Assembly (NCBI RefSeq): GCF_034120055.1
Contig: NZ_CP139368.1
Location: forward strand, 1,426,001 to 1,490,000
Length of the DNA stretch: 64,000 nt
Reading direction: 5' to 3'
DNA from: Microbacterium rhizosphaerae
Lineage (GTDB): Bacteria; Actinomycetota; Actinomycetes; Actinomycetales; Microbacteriaceae
Shown: piece by piece, positions 16,407-25,069 of the stretch
Numbering within the stretch: position 1 is the first letter of the stretch
How the letters are laid out: each line of letters begins with the position of its first letter
Position numbers and translations under genes: made by a program
The notes under the pieces: model-generated
Database searches by the model: none
Told to the model about the DNA's origin: nothing
The model's input: only the letters and a program-made list of their open reading frames with translations

Positions 16407-17864
16407 ATGGAATTCTACGGCGACGAGCCCGAGGTCGACCTGACCTATTCCGACGTGTTCCTGGTTCCCCGCCGATCGGGCGTCGCGAGCCGGCTCGATG
16501 TCGATCTGTCGCCGGGCGACGGAAGCGGGGCGACCCTCCCGCTCGTCTCCGCGAACATGAACTCGGTCACCGGCGCCCGCCTCGCCGCGACGCTCGCCCG
16601 CCGCGGCGGCATGGGCGTCCTCCCGCAGGACATGCCGTTGCAGGAGCTGGATGCGGCGATCCGCTGGGTCAAGGATCAGCCGGTGTCCTGGGACACGCCG
16701 CTCGTGCTGCCGCCCCACGCGACCGTGGCGGACGCGGCCCGTCTCCTGCCGCCGATCGACGGCCACGGCGTCGTCGTCGCCGAGGCGTCGGCCGACGGCA
16801 TCCGCATCGAGGACATCTCCGGAATCGTCCCCGCGGCGCGCCTCGGCACCGCCCTCTCCGACGCGCGCCTGGGCGACCTCGCGCACACCCGCCCGACGGC
16901 GATCGACGCCGATGACGTCGAGAGCGCCCGTCATGCGTTCGACCTCATCGTCGACAGTGACGCCGAGATGGTCTGCATCCTGCACCACGGCCTGCTCGTC
17001 GGCACGCTCTCGCGCCGCAGCGCCCTGCGCTCCACCCTGTACCGCCCTGCGGTGGACCGCTCGGGGCGACTCATCGTGGCCGCGGCCATCGGCATCAACG
17101 GTGACGTCGCCGCCAAGGCCCGTGCGCTCGCGGGCGCCGGCGTCGACGTGCTCGTCGTCGACACCGCGCACGGTCACCAGGAGGGGATGCTGCGCGCCCT
17201 GCGGGCCGTGGCCGACCTGGATCTCGGCATCCCGCTCGCTGCGGGCAACATCGTCACGGCCGAGGGCGTGCACGATCTGGTCACGGCGGGCGCCTCGATC
17301 CTCAAGGTCGGCGTCGGGCCGGGCGCCATGTGCACGACGCGCATGATGACCGCGGTCGGGCGGCCCCAATTCTCCGCGGTGCTCGAGACGGCCGAGGCCG
17401 CCCGCATCATGGGTGCGCACGTGTGGGCCGACGGGGGCGTGCGCTATCCGCGCGACGTCGCCCTCGCGCTCGCGGCCGGTGCCGCATCCGTCATGATCGG
17501 CTCCTGGTTCGCCGGCACGATCGAGGCCCCGGGCCTGCTGCAGACGGACGCGGCGGGACGCCTCTACAAGGAGTCGTGGGGCATGGCATCGACCAAGGCC
17601 GTGCACGAGCGGTTCGGCCGGCTCGATCCCTACGAGCTCGCGCGCAAGGAGCTGTTCGCCGAGGGCATCTCGTCGTCGAAGATCTACCTCGACCCGCTGC
17701 GGCCGGGCCTGGAGGACCTCATCGACATGATCACGTCGGGTGTGCGGTCCTCGTTCACGTACGCGGGAGCAGCGACGGTGCCCGAGTTCCACGAGCGCGC
17801 CCTCGTCGGGCTGCAGTCGGCCGCCGGCTACGAGGAGGGCAAGGCCCTCCCCGTGAGCTGGTAG
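16407..17864 (+). CDS. guaB1: GuaB1-family IMP dehydrogenase paralogue, probable GMP reductase
   Basis: A purine-salvage enzyme; mycobacterial GuaB1 converts GMP to IMP with NADPH. The 485 residues form an IMPDH barrel with an inserted CBS-like region (about 95-205). The catalytic loop is GVGPGAMCTTRMM with Cys309. The start differs from true GuaB, beginning MEFYGDEPEVDLTYSDV. The ATG follows TAGGCT (16395-16400) by 6 nt and is probably leaderless. Two CNNM-type proteins follow downstream on the same strand, an order that matches, from memory, Rv1843c-Rv1842c-Rv1841c in M. tuberculosis. The specific reductase activity is inferred from the subgroup, not from residues alone. Confidence 0.9.
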   Translation: MEFYGDEPEVDLTYSDVFLVPRRSGVASRLDVDLSPGDGSGATLPLVSANMNSVTGARLAATLARRGGMGVLPQDMPLQELDAAIRWVKDQPVSWDTPLVLPPHATVADAARLLPPIDGHGVVVAEASADGIRIEDISGIVPAARLGTALSDARLGDLAHTRPTAIDADDVESARHAFDLIVDSDAEMVCILHHGLLVGTLSRRSALRSTLYRPAVDRSGRLIVAAAIGINGDVAAKARALAGAGVDVLVVDTAHGHQEGMLRALRAVADLDLGIPLAAGNIVTAEGVHDLVTAGASILKVGVGPGAMCTTRMMTAVGRPQFSAVLETAEAARIMGAHVWADGGVRYPRDVALALAAGAASVMIGSWFAGTIEAPGLLQTDAAGRLYKESWGMASTKAVHERFGRLDPYELARKELFAEGISSSKIYLDPLRPGLEDLIDMITSGVRSSFTYAGAATVPEFHERALVGLQSAAGYEEGKALPVSW

Positions 17865-17913
17865 CCCGCATCGCCGCACGGGGGGAAGGCCGGAGCCCGG
17901 CATCCACCCTCCC

Positions 17914-17919
17914 GTACAA
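17914..17919 (+). promoter_or_regulatory. -10 hexamer TACAAT upstream of the CNNM pair
   Basis: TACAAT in the 132-bp gap after guaB1 is a near-consensus -10 element. A start about 7 nt downstream would give the first CNNM gene a leader of roughly 70 nt. No convincing -35 hexamer is seen 17 bp upstream. Confidence 0.45.
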
Positions 17920-17996
17920 TGAATCGCACGATGGACGACCCGCCCAGTTGCAGACGCCCGCCCCACCGACCCGCCCCCCGATCGAGGGGGTGACGC

Positions 17997-19313
17997 GTGA
18001 TGGACTACGTCATGCTGGGCGTGGGGCTGCTTCTGACAGTCGGCACGGGCCTGTTCGTGGCCAGCGAGTTCTCGCTCATCACACTCGATCGCGCCGACCT
18101 CGAGGCCCGCGAGGCGCGGGGTGAGACGCGGCTCGGGCTGACGATCCGCGCGCTGAAGTCCACCTCGACGCAGCTGTCGAGCGCGCAGCTCGGCATCACC
18201 CTCACGACGCTGCTCGCCGGCTACACGATGGAGCCGGCGATCTCGAGCCTCGTCCGTCCGCTGCTGGCGGGCGCCGGTCTCCAGGCCGCCGCCACACCCC
18301 TCTCGGTGTTCATCGGCGTCGCGGTCGCGACGATCCTGTCGATGATCCTCGGGGAGCTCGTGCCGAAGAACTTCGCGCTCGCGCTGCCGCGCGCCACGGC
18401 CAAGCTCGTCATGCCCTTCCAGGTCGGGTTCACGACCGTGTTCAAGCCGGCCGTCGCACTGCTCAACGGCAGTGCGAACGGCATCCTGCGGGGGATGGGC
18501 TTCGAGCCGAAGGAGGAGCTCTCCGGTGCGCGCACCGCCGAGGAGCTGTCGAGCCTCGTGCGCCGCTCCGCCAGTGCCGGCGTGCTGGAGGAGGACACCG
18601 CATCCCTCCTCGACCGCTCGCTGAACTTCGCCCGCCTCACGACGGCGGACGTCATGACCCCGCGACCGAGCATGCACGCGCTGCAGGCGGAGGACTCGGC
18701 CGACGACGTCGTGCAGCTGGCGCGCCGCACCGGTCACAGCCGGTTCCCCGTCTACGGCGAGTCGATGGACGACATCGTCGGCATCGTCCATCTGAAGGCC
18801 GCCGTCGGCGTCCCGCGCGAGCGGCGCCCGGACGTCCCGGCGGCGGCCCTCGCCACCGAGCCGCTGCGCGTGCCCGAGGCGGTGCACCTGGATGCCGTGA
18901 TGTCCGAGCTGCGGGCCCGCGGCTATCAGATGGCCGTCGTGGTGGACGAGTACGGCGGCACCGCGGGCATCGTCACGCTCGAGGATCTCGTCGAGGAGAT
19001 CGTCGGCGAGGTGCTGGACGAGCACGACCGTCGCAGCGCGGGAGTGGTGCGCGGCGAGGACTCGCTGACGTTCCCCGGCGATCTGCGGCCCGACGAGCTG
19101 CGGGACCGCGCCGGCGTGCGCGTGCCCGAGGGCGACGTCTACGACACCGTCGGCGGCTTCCTCATGAGCGTGCTCGAGCGCATCCCCATGGTCGGCGACG
19201 AGGTCGAGACCGACGGCGGCACGCTCAAGGTCGTGCGCATGGACGGGCGCCGTGTCGAACGGGTGGAGTTCACGCCCGCGCCCGCCGAGCCCCGGAACGG
19301 GGGCGACCGATGA
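17997..19313 (+). CDS. CNNM/CorC-HlyC family membrane protein 1
   Basis: A putative divalent-cation (Mg/Co) transporter or its regulator. The 438 residues have an N-terminal DUF21/CNNM transmembrane domain with four hydrophobic segments (about 1-165), including [21 protein letters not shown] and LGELVPKN, then a pair of CBS domains (about 210-335, with [11 protein letters not shown] and [25 protein letters not shown] in pieces) and a C-terminal CorC_HlyC domain. The start is GTG immediately followed by ATG; AGGGGG at 17985-17990 is the ribosome binding site. The stop overlaps the start of the second CNNM gene (ATGA), so the two proteins are probably made together and may form a heteromer. Confidence 0.9.
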   Translation: MMDYVMLGVGLLLTVGTGLFVASEFSLITLDRADLEAREARGETRLGLTIRALKSTSTQLSSAQLGITLTTLLAGYTMEPAISSLVRPLLAGAGLQAAATPLSVFIGVAVATILSMILGELVPKNFALALPRATAKLVMPFQVGFTTVFKPAVALLNGSANGILRGMGFEPKEELSGARTAEELSSLVRRSASAGVLEEDTASLLDRSLNFARLTTADVMTPRPSMHALQAEDSADDVVQLARRTGHSRFPVYGESMDDIVGIVHLKAAVGVPRERRPDVPAAALATEPLRVPEAVHLDAVMSELRARGYQMAVVVDEYGGTAGIVTLEDLVEEIVGEVLDEHDRRSAGVVRGEDSLTFPGDLRPDELRDRAGVRVPEGDVYDTVGGFLMSVLERIPMVGDEVETDGGTLKVVRMDGRRVERVEFTPAPAEPRNGGDR

Positions 19314-20371
19314 GCGATTGGGCGGGAATCGTCTGGCTCGTGGTGCTGCTGATCGCCAACGGGTTCTTCGTCGCCGCCGAGTTCGCCGTGATCTCCGCGC
19401 GACGCTCGCAGATCGAGCCGCGCGCGGAGCGCGGGTCGCGCTCCGCGAAGACCGCGCTGTACGCCATGGAGCATGCGACCCTCATGCTCGCGACGAGCCA
19501 GCTGGGCATCACGATCTGCTCGCTCGTCATCCTGAACGTGTCCGAGCCCGCCATCCACCACCTCCTGGCCGGCCCGCTGGGACTCACGGGCCTCTCGGTG
19601 GCGGCGGTGGATGCCATCGGCTTCGCGGTCGCGCTGGTGCTCGTGAGCTACCTGCACGTGGTCGTCGGCGAGATGGTGCCGAAGAACCTCGCCTTCTCGA
19701 TGCCCGATCGCGCCGTGCTGATCCTCGCGACGCCGCTCGTGTGGGTCTCGGTGGTGTTCCGGCCGGTGATCGTGGCGCTCAACTGGACGGCGAACCACGT
19801 GGTGCGCCTGTTCCGGGTCGAGCCGAAGGACGAGGCGAACTCGACCTTCACGCTCGACGAGGTCGCGACGATCGTCGAGCAGTCGCGTGCCGAGGGCGTC
19901 CTCGACGACGCGGCGGGAACCGTCGCGGCCGTCGTCGAGTTCACCGACAAGAAGGCGAAGGACGTCGCGGTGCCCGTCGGCTCGCTCGTCACGATGCCGC
20001 TGACCACGACGCCGGACGAGATCGAGCGCGCGGTGGCCAAGCACGGGTTCTCGCGCTACGTGATCGTCGATGACACCGGTGCGCCGGTGGGCTACGTGCA
20101 CCTGAAGGACGTGCTGCGCGCCTCGGAGGGGCCCGATGCCGAGACGGTCGCCATGCGGCCGATCGAGGCCAGGCGCATCCACATGATGGTGCCGCTGCAG
20201 GAGTCGACGGACCTCGAGGATGCGCTGGCCGCGATGAGGGATTCGGGTCGCCACCTCGGCGAGGTGCGCGACGAGGCCGGCGGCACCACGGCGGTCCTCT
20301 TCCTCGAGGACGTGCTCGAAGAGCTCGTCGGCGAGGTGGAGGATGCGACGCGCCGCGGGCGCCGACGGTGA
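19310..20371 (+). CDS. CNNM/CorC-HlyC family membrane protein 2
   Basis: Second member of the pair, 353 residues. It carries the same DUF21/CNNM membrane domain (about 1-170; ATSQLGITICSLVILNVSEPA and VVGEMVPKNLAFS) and a CBS pair (about 205-340), but lacks the C-terminal CorC_HlyC domain of its partner and ends in a basic ATRRGRRR. It starts on the ATGA overlap with the upstream gene. In mycobacteria the equivalent pair is also asymmetric. Function in Mg2+/Co2+ transport or efflux is inferred from the family; no catalytic residue test is possible by eye. Confidence 0.9.
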   Translation: MSDWAGIVWLVVLLIANGFFVAAEFAVISARRSQIEPRAERGSRSAKTALYAMEHATLMLATSQLGITICSLVILNVSEPAIHHLLAGPLGLTGLSVAAVDAIGFAVALVLVSYLHVVVGEMVPKNLAFSMPDRAVLILATPLVWVSVVFRPVIVALNWTANHVVRLFRVEPKDEANSTFTLDEVATIVEQSRAEGVLDDAAGTVAAVVEFTDKKAKDVAVPVGSLVTMPLTTTPDEIERAVAKHGFSRYVIVDDTGAPVGYVHLKDVLRASEGPDAETVAMRPIEARRIHMMVPLQESTDLEDALAAMRDSGRHLGEVRDEAGGTTAVLFLEDVLEELVGEVEDATRRGRRR

Positions 20372-20412
20372 CGCCCGGGACGGATGCGGAGGACCGGGCG
20401 TAGCCTGAGTCG

Positions 20413-21261
20413 ATGGAGTGGACGCTCGCCGATACGGCCGGCATCGTGCGGATGCCGACGACCCACGACGACAAGTACACCCGCGGGGTCGTGGGCATGC
20501 GCACCGGCTCGGAGGCCTATCCCGGCGCCGCCGTCCTCGGCGTCGAGGCCGCATCGCGCGCGGGCGCGGGCATGGTGCGGTACGTCGGTCCGGAGCGCGC
20601 GCAGAACCTCGTGCTGCAGCAGCGGCCGGAGACGGTCGTCGGCGTCGGGCGCGTGCAGGCGTGGGTCATCGGATCGGGGACGTCCGCCGAGGGCCGCAGC
20701 GACGACGAGACCGACGCGCTGCGCGGCATCCTGGAGGGTCCCGAGCCCGTCGTCGTCGACGCCGGCGCCCTCGACCTGGTCCATCGCGGCGGAGGCCGCT
20801 GGATCCTGACGCCGCACGACGGGGAGCACGCGCGGCTGCGCGCCCGGCTGGGCCTGCCGGAGGTCGATCCCTCCGATGGAGCCCGCCGGGCGGCATCCGC
20901 GCTGGACACCGCGACCGTCCTCGGCGCCGTCGTCGTGCTGAAGGGGGCGGTGACCGAGATCGCGGAGCCCGGGGGGTGGACGGCGCGCGTCCACCTCGCG
21001 CCGCCGTGGCTCGCCACCGCGGGCGCCGGCGACGTGCTCGCGGGCACGATCGGAGCGGTCGTCGCGGGTGGACCGCCGTCGCAGGACACGGCATCCCTCG
21101 CCCGCCATGCCGCCGCCGGTGTGTGGCTGCACTCTCAGGCCGCGGCGATGTGCGCGGGCCAGATGGCGCCGCGCGGCGGACCGATGACCGCGATGGACGT
21201 CGCAGCCTGCCTTCCCCGCGCCGTCGCCGTGGTGGTCGGATCGGTGCCCCGCCCGGAGTAA
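20413..21261 (+). CDS. nnrD: ADP-dependent NAD(P)H-hydrate dehydratase
   Basis: Repairs damaged, hydrated NAD(P)H using ADP. The 282 residues form a ribokinase-like YjeF C-terminal domain; the signature GAGDVLAGT at 204-212 contains catalytic Asp207, and ASRAGAGMVRYVGP (48-60) binds substrate. The N-terminal epimerase (NnrE) domain found in fused forms is absent, and no separate nnrE lies in the window. The ATG follows TAGCCT (20401-20406) by 6 nt, a leaderless layout. It sits 41 bp after the CNNM pair and 66 bp before a glycosyltransferase-like gene with its own -10. Confidence 0.92.
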   Translation: MEWTLADTAGIVRMPTTHDDKYTRGVVGMRTGSEAYPGAAVLGVEAASRAGAGMVRYVGPERAQNLVLQQRPETVVGVGRVQAWVIGSGTSAEGRSDDETDALRGILEGPEPVVVDAGALDLVHRGGGRWILTPHDGEHARLRARLGLPEVDPSDGARRAASALDTATVLGAVVVLKGAVTEIAEPGGWTARVHLAPPWLATAGAGDVLAGTIGAVVAGGPPSQDTASLARHAAAGVWLHSQAAAMCAGQMAPRGGPMTAMDVAACLPRAVAVVVGSVPRPE

Positions 21262-21327
21262 GACGCGCGACGGTCGTGCGACGCGTGTGCAGGAGCCGTC
21301 GATGGACGCACCCTAGGATTGGTCCTC

Positions 21328-22551
21328 GTGTCGAGACGAGCCGTGCTGTGGGTCGCCTTTCTGATCGTCCATGCCGGTGTCGCGCTGCTCGGCTACCTGC
21401 TGCCGACCGAGCCGATGGGCGACGTCTACAAGGTCTACCAGCCGTGGTCCACGGCGGCGATCACCGGCCACGGCATCGTCGGCATCACCGAGCCGTGGGT
21501 GTATCCCCAGCTGGCCCTGATCCCGATGATCCTCGCGCACGGGTTCGTGTGGATGACCGGGACCTACACCGTCGCATGGGCGCTCCTCGTGACGTGCGCC
21601 GACGCGCTGGCGTTCTGGATGCTCGTCGGTCGCGGCCGTTCGGTCGGGCGCAATGTCGGCGCGTGGTTCTGGCTGAGCTTCATCGCCCTCCTCGGCCCGA
21701 TCGGCATGTACCGCCTCGACGGCGTCACGGTGCCCCTCGCGATCGCGGGATGCCTCTGGCTCGTGGGACGGCCGTGGCTGGGGAGCATCCTGCTCGCCGT
21801 GGCCACCTGGATGAAGGTGTGGCCGGCCGCGCTCGTCGCCGCGGCGATCATCGCCGTCCGCCGCCGGCTGGCGGTCCTCGGCGGCGCCGTCGTGGTGTCG
21901 GCGCTGACGCTCCTCGGCGTGGTGGTCGCCGGAGGCGGCCGCTACGCGTTCAACTTCATCGGCGACCAGACCGGCCGCGGACTGCAGGTCGAGGCGCCGG
22001 TCTCCACCGTGTACGTCTGGCAGGCCGTCGCGCGGCTCCCCGCCTCATGGATCTTCTACGACGCCCGGCTCAACACCTTCAACGTGCACGGTCCCGGTGA
22101 GGAGGTCGTCGTCGCCTTCATGACGCCGCTGCTCGCGATCGCCGTGCTCGCCCTCGCCGTGATCGGCGCGTACAAGGCCTGGCACCGCGCATCCTTCCAC
22201 GCCCTCTTCCCGCCGCTCGCGCTCGGGCTCGTCCTCGCGTTCATCGTGTTCAACAAGGTCGGCTCACCGCAGTACGTCACGTGGGTCGCCGCGCCTCTGG
22301 TCGTCGGACTCGTGATCGACCGGCGGCGCTGGGCGGGCCCGGCGACGCTCGGACTCGTGCTCGCCTTCGTGACGCTGCTCGAGTATCCGATCTTCTACGA
22401 GCAGGTGCTCGAGGCGCAGGCCTTCGCCGAGGCCATCCTCACATTGCGCAGCGCGCTCGAGATCGCCCTGCTGGTGTGGACCGTCGTGCGGCTCGTGGCG
22501 GTGCCCGTGCCGGGACGCGAGCGCGCACCCCGCGCGATCGCGGCGCGCTAG
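21328..22551 (+). CDS. Polytopic membrane protein, GT87/DUF2029-like mannosyltransferase
   Basis: A 407-residue membrane protein with about ten hydrophobic segments. After the first helix comes an acidic, aromatic periplasmic loop (EPMGDVYKVYQPW, near 29-42), which resembles the GT-C catalytic loop of polyprenyl-phosphate-mannose-dependent transferases; later WMKVWPAALV and FNKVGSPQYVTWVAAPL are typical of the GT87 group. A role in adding mannose to envelope lipids or glycans is inferred. The GTG at 21328 follows TAGGAT (21314-21319) by 8 nt. The stop overlaps the -10 of the next gene: TAGCGT at 22549-22554 begins with the stop TAG. Confidence 0.75.
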   Translation: MSRRAVLWVAFLIVHAGVALLGYLLPTEPMGDVYKVYQPWSTAAITGHGIVGITEPWVYPQLALIPMILAHGFVWMTGTYTVAWALLVTCADALAFWMLVGRGRSVGRNVGAWFWLSFIALLGPIGMYRLDGVTVPLAIAGCLWLVGRPWLGSILLAVATWMKVWPAALVAAAIIAVRRRLAVLGGAVVVSALTLLGVVVAGGGRYAFNFIGDQTGRGLQVEAPVSTVYVWQAVARLPASWIFYDARLNTFNVHGPGEEVVVAFMTPLLAIAVLALAVIGAYKAWHRASFHALFPPLALGLVLAFIVFNKVGSPQYVTWVAAPLVVGLVIDRRRWAGPATLGLVLAFVTLLEYPIFYEQVLEAQAFAEAILTLRSALEIALLVWTVVRLVAVPVPGRERAPRAIAAR

Positions 22552-22560
22552 CGTGGAAGG

Positions 22561-22908
22561 ATGCTGGTCGCCTTCTCTGTCGCCCCGAGCGGGACGGGCC
22601 GTGCCGACGGCTCGGTCCACGACGCCGTCGCCGCTGCCGTGCGGATCGTCCGCGAGTCCGGTCTGCCTCATCGCACCACGTCGATGTTCACCGAGATCGA
22701 GGGGGAGTGGGATGACGTCTTCGACGTCGTCAAGCGCGCGACCGAGGCCGTGGGCGCCTTCGGCTCCCGGGTGTCGCTCGTGCTGAAGGCCGACATCCGG
22801 CCGGGATACGTCGGCGAACTCGACGCGAAGGTGGAGCGGCTCGAAGCGGCGCTCGACGCCACCGCCGACGACGCCGTCGACACGCCGGCCGACGACATCG
22901 ACCTCTGA
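22561..22908 (+). CDS. MTH1187/YkoF-like thiamine-binding protein
   Basis: A 115-residue cytosolic protein of the MTH1187 (DUF77) family, which forms ferredoxin-like oligomers and binds thiamine or related small molecules. The family pattern is visible in LVAFSVAPSGTG (3-14), IVRESGLPHRTTSMFTEIEGEWD in pieces (28-50) and RVSLVLKADIRPG (70-82). The C-terminal 25 residues are acidic and low in complexity (DDAVDTPADDIDL), an addition to the usual 95-100 residues. The ATG follows TAGCGT (22549-22554) by 6 nt. No thiamine biosynthesis or transport gene is adjacent, so its role here is open. Confidence 0.85.
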   Translation: MLVAFSVAPSGTGRADGSVHDAVAAAVRIVRESGLPHRTTSMFTEIEGEWDDVFDVVKRATEAVGAFGSRVSLVLKADIRPGYVGELDAKVERLEAALDATADDAVDTPADDIDL

Positions 22909-23006
22909 TCGCGCCGCGCGTCCCTCCCGTGGGCGGCCCACAACGTCCCGCGGGAGGCTCTCGAATCGATTCGACGACGGCAGGTCGTCGGCGGTAGCCT
23001 GAACGC

Positions 23007-24233
23007 ATGACCTCCGCCACCGCGTCTCGCGGCGCCGCGTCGCGCGCGCTGCTCGCCCTCGCGATCGGCAGTTTCGGCATCGGCATGACGGAGTTCGTCG
23101 TCATGGGTCTGCTGCCGAACATCGCCGAGGCGCTGCTGCCCGGGCAATGGGCGGCGAGCCCCGAGACGGGCATCGCGCACGCCGGCTGGCTCATCTCGCT
23201 CTACGCCCTGGGCGTCGTCGTCGGCGCGCCGACCATCGCGGGGGCGGTCGCGCGCTTTCCCCGGCAGCGGGTCATGTTCGGCCTCGCGCTCGCGCTCACG
23301 GTGTTCAACGCCCTGACCTTCCTGGCGCCGAACTTCGAGCTCGTGGCCGTCTCGCGCTTCCTCGCCGGCCTCCCGCACGGGGCGTACTTCGGCATCGGGG
23401 CGCTCGTCGCCGCAGACGTGCTCGGTCCCGGCAAGCGCGCGCGAGGCGTCGCGTTCGTGCTCACGGGTCTCACGGTCGCCAACGTCGTGGGCGTGCCGCT
23501 CGGCACCTTCCTCGGTCAGCAGCTCGGCTGGCGCGCCGCGTTCATGGTCGTGGCGGGGATCTTCGCCATCGCGACGGTCGCCATCGCCTTCTGGGTGCCG
23601 GAGCACGAGGGCAGCCCCGAGCGCACGCTCCGCAAGGAGCTGGGGGTGTTCCGCATCGGACAGGTGTGGCTGGCCCTCGGCGTCGGCGCCATCGGGTTCG
23701 GCGGCTTCTTCGCCGTCTACAGCTACGTCGCTCCGCTCGTGACCGAGGTCGCCGGCGCGCCCACATGGGCAGTGCCGATCGTGCTGGTGATCATGGGCGT
23801 CGGCATGACCGTCGGAAACCTCGTCGGCGGGCGCCTCGCCGACCTCGACCTCGCGCGCACGCTGCTGGTCGGCCTCGTGGGACTGGCCGCGGTGCTCGTC
23901 CTGCTCGCCCTCACCGCGCAGTGGATCATCGTGCTCGCGTTCTTCGTCTTCGCGGTCGGCGCCGTCGCCTCGACACTCAGCCCCACCATCCAGACCCGGC
24001 TGATGGATGTCGCGCAGGACAATCAGTCCATCGCGGCCGCCCTGAACCACTCAGCCTTGAACATCGGCAACGCCCTCGGCGCCTTCCTCGGCGGCATCGT
24101 CATCGCGATCGGCTGGGGCTTCGCCGCCCCGGCGTGGGTCGGCGCCGTGCTCGCCGTGGCGGGACTGGCGCTCGCGCTGACGAGCCTCGGCATCGAGCGT
24201 CGCCGTGCCGCGGTGCCGGTGCACGCGCTCTGA
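23007..24233 (+). CDS. MFS exporter of the AraJ/sugar-efflux group
   Basis: A 408-residue twelve-helix major facilitator. Helix 1 begins GSFGIGMTEFVVMGLLPNIA, the hallmark of the DHA12/AraJ-like group, and FLAGLPHGAYFGIGALVAAD lies near helix 4; the central loop contains ERTLRKELGVFR. These proteins export sugars, arabinose-like compounds or drugs by proton antiport. The ATG follows TAGCCT (22995-23000) by 6 nt, so the gene is probably leaderless and has its own promoter. Substrate cannot be read from the sequence. It is flanked by a thiamine-binding protein and a NUDIX hydrolase with no evident link. Confidence 0.9.
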   Translation: MTSATASRGAASRALLALAIGSFGIGMTEFVVMGLLPNIAEALLPGQWAASPETGIAHAGWLISLYALGVVVGAPTIAGAVARFPRQRVMFGLALALTVFNALTFLAPNFELVAVSRFLAGLPHGAYFGIGALVAADVLGPGKRARGVAFVLTGLTVANVVGVPLGTFLGQQLGWRAAFMVVAGIFAIATVAIAFWVPEHEGSPERTLRKELGVFRIGQVWLALGVGAIGFGGFFAVYSYVAPLVTEVAGAPTWAVPIVLVIMGVGMTVGNLVGGRLADLDLARTLLVGLVGLAAVLVLLALTAQWIIVLAFFVFAVGAVASTLSPTIQTRLMDVAQDNQSIAAALNHSALNIGNALGAFLGGIVIAIGWGFAAPAWVGAVLAVAGLALALTSLGIERRRAAVPVHAL

Positions 24234-24271
24234 GCGGCGCCCGCGGCGGCGCGCGGGCCTACGCTGAGGGG

Positions 24272-24994
24272 ATGCCGGATACGCCGCTGGACCGCGCACT
24301 CAGGGATCTCGTGGATGGTTCCGCCGCGGGCGATTCGGACGACCGGGAGCTGCCCGTCGCCGGGACCGCGCTCGTGGTGCGCGACGGGGATGCCGGCATC
24401 CAGGTCCTGCTCATCCAGCGGCCCGACACGGGCTCCTTCGCGAGCGCGTGGGTGTTCCCGGGCGGCAAGCTCGAGGCATCCGATCGCGACGGGCTGCCCG
24501 AGGACGCGACCGAGGAGGATGTCGCGCGCCGCGCGGCCGTGCGGGAGACGCTCGAAGAGGCCGGCCTCGTCATCCGGCCCGCCGCGACCCTCTCGGTGTG
24601 GGATCCGCCCGCCGGGGCGAAGCCGCGCATCCGCACGTGGTTCTTCCTCGCCGCCGATCCGGCAGGCGACCTGGCACTGGCCGAGGGCGAGGTCGTCGGG
24701 GCCGAGTGGGTGCGTCCGCGCGATCTGCTCGACCGCCATGCGAGCGGTGAGGCGACCCTCTACCCGCCGACGTGGGTGACGCTCACGGCGATCGCGGATA
24801 CGCCGGACTTCGCCACGCTGGTCGCCGGCATCCGCTTCGAGCGCTTCACGACGTCCGCGCGCCGCGGCGCATCTGGGCCGATGCTGCTGTGGCCGGACGA
24901 CGCCGAGTACGACGGGGATGCGGCGGGCTCGGCGCGTCACCGCCTGGAGGTCGGCTCGCTGCCCTGGGTCTACACCCGCACGGGCGAGGCGTGA
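24272..24994 (+). CDS. NUDIX hydrolase with long Nudix-box insertion
   Basis: A 240-residue nucleoside-diphosphate-linked hydrolase. The Nudix box starts at GGKLEASD (64-71), and after an acidic insert of about 15 residues resumes as AAVRETLEEAGL (88-99), with the metal-binding REtlEEaG core. The insert between the first glycine part and the RE..EE helix resembles the NUDT19/CoA-diphosphatase-like group. The ATG follows TACGCT (24260-24265) by 6 nt; a much longer frame upstream only mirrors the MFS gene. The substrate is unknown; a CoA or nucleotide-sugar derivative is plausible. Confidence 0.88.
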   Translation: MPDTPLDRALRDLVDGSAAGDSDDRELPVAGTALVVRDGDAGIQVLLIQRPDTGSFASAWVFPGGKLEASDRDGLPEDATEEDVARRAAVRETLEEAGLVIRPAATLSVWDPPAGAKPRIRTWFFLAADPAGDLALAEGEVVGAEWVRPRDLLDRHASGEATLYPPTWVTLTAIADTPDFATLVAGIRFERFTTSARRGASGPMLLWPDDAEYDGDAAGSARHRLEVGSLPWVYTRTGEA

Positions 24995-25069
24995 GAAGGC
25001 CCCGAGTTTCGCCCAGCTTTGGAGTAAGGTCGATCCGCGCGATAGACAAGCGCGCAGAAGGATGCGTCG

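Noticed and set aside
17930..17996. Leader peptide starting at the ATG after TACAAT, before the first CNNM gene
   Set aside because: The frame MDDPAQLQTP runs past the CNNM start without a stop and the spacer of 10 nt is longer than for the other leaderless starts.
16302..19025. A 907-codon frame on the minus strand opposite guaB1 and the first CNNM gene
   Set aside because: Shadow of two well-supported genes, rich in R, H, D and V with no domain.
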